A stretch of DNA of 64,000 nt from Acestrorhynchus altus. Taxonomy: Eukaryota > Chordata > Actinopteri > Characiformes > Acestrorhynchidae. This document shows, piece after piece, positions 46,230 to 64,000 of this stretch. Within the stretch, counting starts at the first letter, position 1, and the number at the start of each line of letters is the position of its first letter. Below the pieces are notes generated by a model that did no database searches, was not told where the DNA came from, and was given only the letters and a program-made list of their open reading frames with translations. Made by a program: the position numbers and the translations under genes. The stretch covers positions 22,151,968-22,215,967 of the forward strand of contig CM067513.1 of assembly GCA_034509495.1 (NCBI GenBank), given 5' to 3'.

Positions 46230-47680
46230 CATCTAAACATTTAGTCACAACAAAAAGCATTATAACAGTCTTCAGCTGAACATCACTTCCCTGAAAAACA
46301 TAAACATCTTCCAAACAATCTCCAATGCCTTGTCATTGTAATGCAGCTAAAAAGTGAATACATGTTAAAGATCATACATGCCATAAGTATGGGGGTGGTC
46401 TCCAATCACCCCCTTCACATGGTGCTTTGAGACCATGTAGGTCTGAAATTGAAGCTGAGCAAATATTAGAAACAGATTTAATTAATGAAGGAATAATAAA
46501 TGTAAATGCAAAGTTTCCTTCCTCAGGTTCTGAAGCTGACTTCTGAAGTCAGAGCAGCTGACCTGTGTCAGTTTGATGACTTACTGGTGGGCACAGAAGA
46601 GAAAATTATAATAGAACAATATTTATTATATTTCCATTATGCTCCAAATTAAAATATTGAGTTCCCTAAATATTTCACAAATACAGGCCTATTTGTTGCT
46701 TCATTTCTCACTTTTTAATTTATAGCTCCAGGTGGTGCCTCACTGTCTTTGTGTCTGCTGGTCCAGTCTTTCATAATTAATAATTGTATGTGTTTGTACT
46801 GTATTTTGTGATGCTGTGTTCTTGTAAACAGCTGAAATGACTGTAACCAGTTGGGGACCACCAGTGGGCTCTGAAGCACAATCCTCAGTTCCACAGAAGT
46901 CCATACTGGGCTGGTAATAACATATTAACAGTCATTAATAAGAACAAGAGAGTTAGTGTAAGTGAAAATCAAGAAATCAATAGTTTTTTTTTATATCTAT
47001 AAATATATAAAGATTAATAAACATACACAAATACCATCACAGAAGTTTTGCAAGGCAAATGAATCAGTGTGAGTTTGAGGGAAAGCAGCCGCAGGCATCT
47101 ACACATAAAAAGAACCTCTGGTCTACATCACATCTCATTATCCACTGTCCTGTAGGCTTCTCTCCATTGTATCCATTCTGGAAAAATAATGGCAACAACA
47201 AAATTTTAATTCATGTTTGTTAAAAGCCATATCTCATAGTTATGGATGTGTAATATTTAACAATAAAAACATATCAATTGAAGGGAATAATTTACTATCT
47301 GTCCTCATTTTTTCTTAATTTGAGGGAACGATAAACCATTTGTGAACTTCATTGTCTTGTTTGCTTTCATTTGGATACAAGGTGTAAAAAAAATCCTGGG
47401 TTGTTCTCAGTTCATGCACACAGTTCATGTCTACAGCCTTTCTGATGTTAGTGGAAGATGGACATTCATAATTCTGCTCTTCCTCACCACAGAGCAAATC
47501 ACAAATTATTATTTTGTGCAATTCCTGTTTCATCTTCAAATGATGTAAGAATGTTTCAAATAAACCTTTTTCAAGTAAAGAACACCTTAACTCACATAAA
47601 GATAGGCCTTTTAATTGCAAGTGTGCTGGCAGTGGCTTTTCTAGAGTTATAAGACTGTGTGATGCTCTCAGTGTTACAGT
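46230..47680. other. Intergenic DNA, nothing recognised
   Basis: AT-rich. Open frames of about 65-100 codons overlap on both strands near 47315-47650 and look accidental. Confidence 0.45.
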
Positions 47681-47769
47681 TTATTGTCTCAAAAATGTTT
47701 CCAAAATAATAGAAAAGTCCTGGACGAGGTAAGATGCTAAGGCTTTCAGACCTTTAGCTTTTTTCACTC

Positions 47770-47930
47770 CATTCAGAGGAGTCGCTAGCGGACTCCCCCT
47801 GGCGGTGTAGATAAAAACAGCAGACACCGGAAGTGACCCGCCTCTGACGTCACCTGCGACCTGTGCTGTTTCAGCCACGTCCGCCATATTGGAGCGGTCA
47901 AGACCCGCTTGTAAACATGTTTTCTATGAG
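47770..47930 (-). promoter_or_regulatory. CpG-rich promoter-like island between coch and strn3
   Basis: In 160 bases: a CTCF-like CCGCCAGGGGGAG (minus strand, 47793-47805), an ETS-like CCGGAAGT (47827-47834), a full CRE TGACGTCA (47845-47852) and a YY1-like AATATGGCGG (minus, 47881-47890). The YY1-like ATG opens a 68-codon minus-strand frame (47681-47887, MADVAETAQVAGDVRGG...). This mix is typical of housekeeping promoters, yet neither neighbour starts here. It may drive an unannotated RNA, or be the relic of one. Confidence 0.4.
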
Positions 47931-48344
47931 CCGCGTTCTCCCAGATCCTTCCGCCAAACTATCTTATTATCCCACCAACTTAGACCAAATTAGTTTTGTC
48001 CTAATCTTCAGACGCAGATGAATCTCTCTGTAGCTTTTATATCTGTTTAATAAGTGTGAGGACTCTGGTTAGCTGCCTGCTCTAAGAATAAGAAAGAGAA
48101 GAAGGGGTTAATCTCCACAGATTAACTTTCATACAAATCTTTACCAGCATTAACCAGGGCTGTGAATAAAGTAAACAAGCATGTTCTCTGGATCAACCAC
48201 ACAAAGTGACATTCAGAGAGAGACATATTCTGGACACTTTTCAGTTCTGAAACCCATTATTTGTAACAGAGCTGAATGCAGTCTGAACCCATTGAGGTAA
48301 AATCGTGGTTAGTCATGATAAAATGATCTCAAAAGGGCATTAAG

Positions 48345-48660
48345 TTAAATATCAAACACAGGCTCACAAGGGGGACTCCTCATCTGGTCAAACTATTCAT
48401 ACATGGTTGAAAACAGTAACATTAGCAGATTATGGGGGTCTGTGGTGATGGCAGGTGAGCAACTAGTGCAAGTCCAGAAGATGAAAGGTGGAGTAGCCAA
48501 TGTGAAGTGGTGACAGAAAGCTCAAGGTCCATCTCAGATCAGCCAAGGTCAGTCTTTCATCAGCCCAGGCCGATGTGTCATCATTAGCTCGGGAAAGGTA
48601 AAGACTCCGACAGATCTGAATACAGTCAGCCTAACTAGACGAGAACCAAAAGGTAACAAA
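48345..48660 (+). repeat. Dispersed fish repeat, copy C
   Basis: 'ggctcacaagggggactcctcatctggtcaaactattcatacatgg' and later 'gacagatctgaatacagtcagcctaactagacg' match the second half of the family at 6861 and 15145, extended at its 3' side. Confidence 0.55.
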
Positions 48661-48669
48661 GATGGTCCT

Positions 48670-50656
48670 AATTCATTGGCATCCAATTGCTCCACCGTCA
48701 CAAACCTGAATGATCATGTGAAGGAGACACTCCAGTTTACCATAAATCCCTATATCCCCGTGTTGCAGCCAATAGCCTGAGGAACATTTCATAGTTAGAG
48801 GGAAGATTGGACTCCATCTATTTAAATAAAAATAAAAGAAGCTGAAGTTGAAAGTCAAACAAATGGATGACCTTAAAACACACCTCAAAATCCACAAGAC
48901 TAGTTGAAGGTTTTACCATAGCCCTTACAGTCCACATATCTGAACATCACTGAAATCCTTTAAATATATCTACATGTAGAACAAACCCATTATTGTTAAG
49001 ACCAATGACCAATAATTAAAATCACTAAATATAGAGTGCCCAAATTACCAAGACATGCGACGGGTTGCATATACAGGTACACCATTTAATATTTATTATA
49101 GACATTTTATATACATTACTTTTCAACAGTTGTACTTTACTATGTGGTACAATTTTTGCAATTTGCAAATTCATACTTTGTAAATCAAGGAAAAAAAAAA
49201 ACCTTACAAAACTCATCAAAATTCCAAACTGATCAGAAGCTTCTTTTTCCTTTTTTGGGAAGACTAGAAAAAATACTTTATGTATTAATCATGCATTACA
49301 CAAACAAAAGGTCTTTAGTTACACCATAAATTGTATGTTTGAAAATAAAATGGTTTTACAAGATAAAATGTAGGGACAGAATAACAACTTGGATTGTGAT
49401 TCACCAACTAGCTATTCAGATCCCTTAACTTATAAAAATGGAATAAAGGAAAAAGGGGGTGCTTCATGCTTCAAAGCACTATTCTGCCAAAACATATGGT
49501 AATTTATCACCTCAGATTCAGGCTTGAAATAAAGTACATATTTTAAAAGAAAAAACTATTTCTGTTTTAGATTGGTTTCATTTTCTTATGAGCACAATCT
49601 TACAATAATCCTTGGGCTGCACATTTTACAAAAGAGGCTAAGACTACCCTGAAACATTGAAATAAATAAGCCAATAGCGTTCAGTTGCCTAACCTGTGAT
49701 AAATAAACTCAGTTACAGTAAGATGTACAAAAACATCACATAGTGATAGGATGCTGCAGTTTATTTGTTGATAACCTAAAGAGCTCTCAAGGCCAAACAG
49801 ACTGTGCTTCTACTATCATTTAGTATTTCCATGATGTGATAAAACAACATTACAGCGACATCAGACAGTAGCATTCCTAAGGGTAGAACTCATCAAGGGT
49901 GTCCAGTGATGCAGAGTCAGCTGTGATGAGAAAGACAGGGTTGATGTGGAGGACTTGATCTTCACACTCCCTTTTTTCCATTTTTTTATTTAAAAATGTC
50001 TTCAGCGCTGTTACGACAGTCTTGATTTTATATAAAAAGGATTATAAAAACTATACTTTTTTACACAAAATGCCAAGAATCTAATGCTAAAGTATGAAGT
50101 TGATTGAACTGAATTAATTTTTTTTTTTGCCATTTTTCCTTTTTAAATAACGCTACATTAACGTCAAAGAGGGCAACTTGTGAGACCAAAAAAGTCAGCT
50201 TGTGGCTCTGTGCCGTGCAAGGGGTTAGTTCCTCTGGTGCAGCTTGCCCATGTTGTGGTCACTGATGGCCTATTGACAAGCATGTTAACCATGCTATTGT
50301 CAAACATACCAACAGAACATATCAGCTCATTTCAAACCCATTCAAGAGAAGACAAACTCCAGCTCTGACTGACAGTAAAGTACAGTTAAACATTTTGTTC
50401 CATTTTTAGTTTGGATGAAAAAGAAAGAATTAAAACAAAGTGTGCACTCCACTCAGGCCTTGCTATGCCAACAGTCTACCGCTTGGCACATGGAATGGCC
50501 TTGTGTGCACTCGACGGCAAGGCGACTAGCGGAGGCCGCTTGAACGTAGTGTAAAAACAATGCTACTCTTGTTAGACAAGGCAGTGAACCAGTTGTATCT
50601 TTCTCTTGCTGTCTGATTGTAAGGGCAAGTTTGCTCAAGCTTTCACGAGGGGAGTT
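48670..50656 (-). other. Probable strn3 3' UTR and spacer
   Basis: No gene is recognised. Minus-strand AATAAA signals occur at 49985-49990 and 49760-49765, so the strn3 3' UTR may run 0.7-0.9 kb past its stop at 50657. A possible Tc1-like remnant lies near 48700-48990; it has no open frame. Confidence 0.45.
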
Positions 50657-63310
<12,654 letters not shown>

Positions 63311-64000
63311 CTGACAGAGAGAAACCATAAAATTACTAAGACAGTGACTTAAGTATCAATATGTAATACACAGGCCACAGCTTATGCCTTGATGACAAAT
63401 TTAAACAACCAATCATAAACAGCTGAATTTCTGGAGAATTTACATCAAATTCAAAGTGATCCAAATTCAGTTACGTGTACCCCTGGAAACAAGCGTACCA
63501 CTGAGAACGTGAGCATTACAGGTTTATCCTATTGCTTATAATGAAAATGAATAACTATACTCTGAACATTGAACACTTACCATCCAGTGTCTGAGTTTGT
63601 TTGTTTAAAGAGCACACAATTAAGAGCAAGATTTTCTACAGCATATATTTTGCAATAACCATGTTACAATGGTTGTTGCCCATGGGCTCGGACTGGTTCG
63701 ATTAAAGATCTATCTGGTCTTTCAAACAACTCTAGAATGCATATTTTCAACTGCCATTCTCCCCAAATGCACAGACACCATGGGGCAAACAGATTCAAAC
63801 AGCAAATCTGTTTGATATCCTGTTGTGTGTACAAATCGGATTCCAAAAAAAAGTTGGGACACTAAACAAATTGTGAATAAAAACTGAATGCACTGATGTG
63901 GAGATGCCAACACCTAATATTTTATTCAGAACAGAACATAAAATCGCAGATCAAAAGTTTAAACTGAGAGAATGTATCATTTTAAGGGAAAAATATGTTG
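63311..64000 (-). other. strn3 intron running out of the window
   Basis: No further strn3 exon, repeat or other gene is recognised between the exon at 63310 and the window end. Confidence 0.6.

Overview
The window is vertebrate nuclear DNA, most likely from a ray-finned (teleost) fish. Genes are spread over many short exons with GT-AG introns. The spaces between them are AT-rich and hold Tc1/mariner relics, tRNA-like SINEs, LINE scraps and long TA, CA, TC and TAA microsatellites. The gene order scfd1 (+), coch (+), strn3 (-) is the order known from human 14q12, so this is a conserved syntenic block. In this fish an opsin gene sits between scfd1 and coch. An otophysan fish such as a catfish or characin is a guess from repeat style only.

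Layout. 1-3794: a ~60-bp-unit minisatellite and repeat-rich DNA, read as intron 1 of scfd1 (its first exon is not in the window). 3795-26448: 24 coding exons of scfd1, the Sec1/Munc18 protein of ER-Golgi SNARE fusion, complete apart from about 20 N-terminal residues. 27147-30212: a six-exon opsin of 404 residues with the retinal-binding lysine but without an acid at either usual counterion position. 30.4-37.5 kb: gene-poor spacer. 38126-43708: coch (cochlin: signal peptide, LCCL, two vWA domains), with two small upstream exons that give a signal peptide different from the one in the obvious open frame at 38946. 43.7-50.6 kb: spacer with LINE fragments and a CpG-rich, promoter-like island near 47.8 kb. 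50657-63310 (-): the last 12 exons of strn3 (striatin-3, STRIPAK scaffold) including its WD40 propeller. Its N-terminal exons lie beyond 64000.

The three anchor genes do not form a pathway; they are neighbours by ancient synteny. The points most worth a second look are: an 18-base match to the Tn5/Nextera mosaic end inside a TA repeat at 20810 (a probable assembly artefact); the opsin with unusual key residues; the alternative 5' end of coch; a GC-AG intron in strn3; a near-perfect 68-bp palindrome in scfd1 intron 5; and two exons whose splice acceptors abut TC or TG microsatellites. All exon limits were set by eye from splice signals, reading frame and known family sequence; no database search was run.
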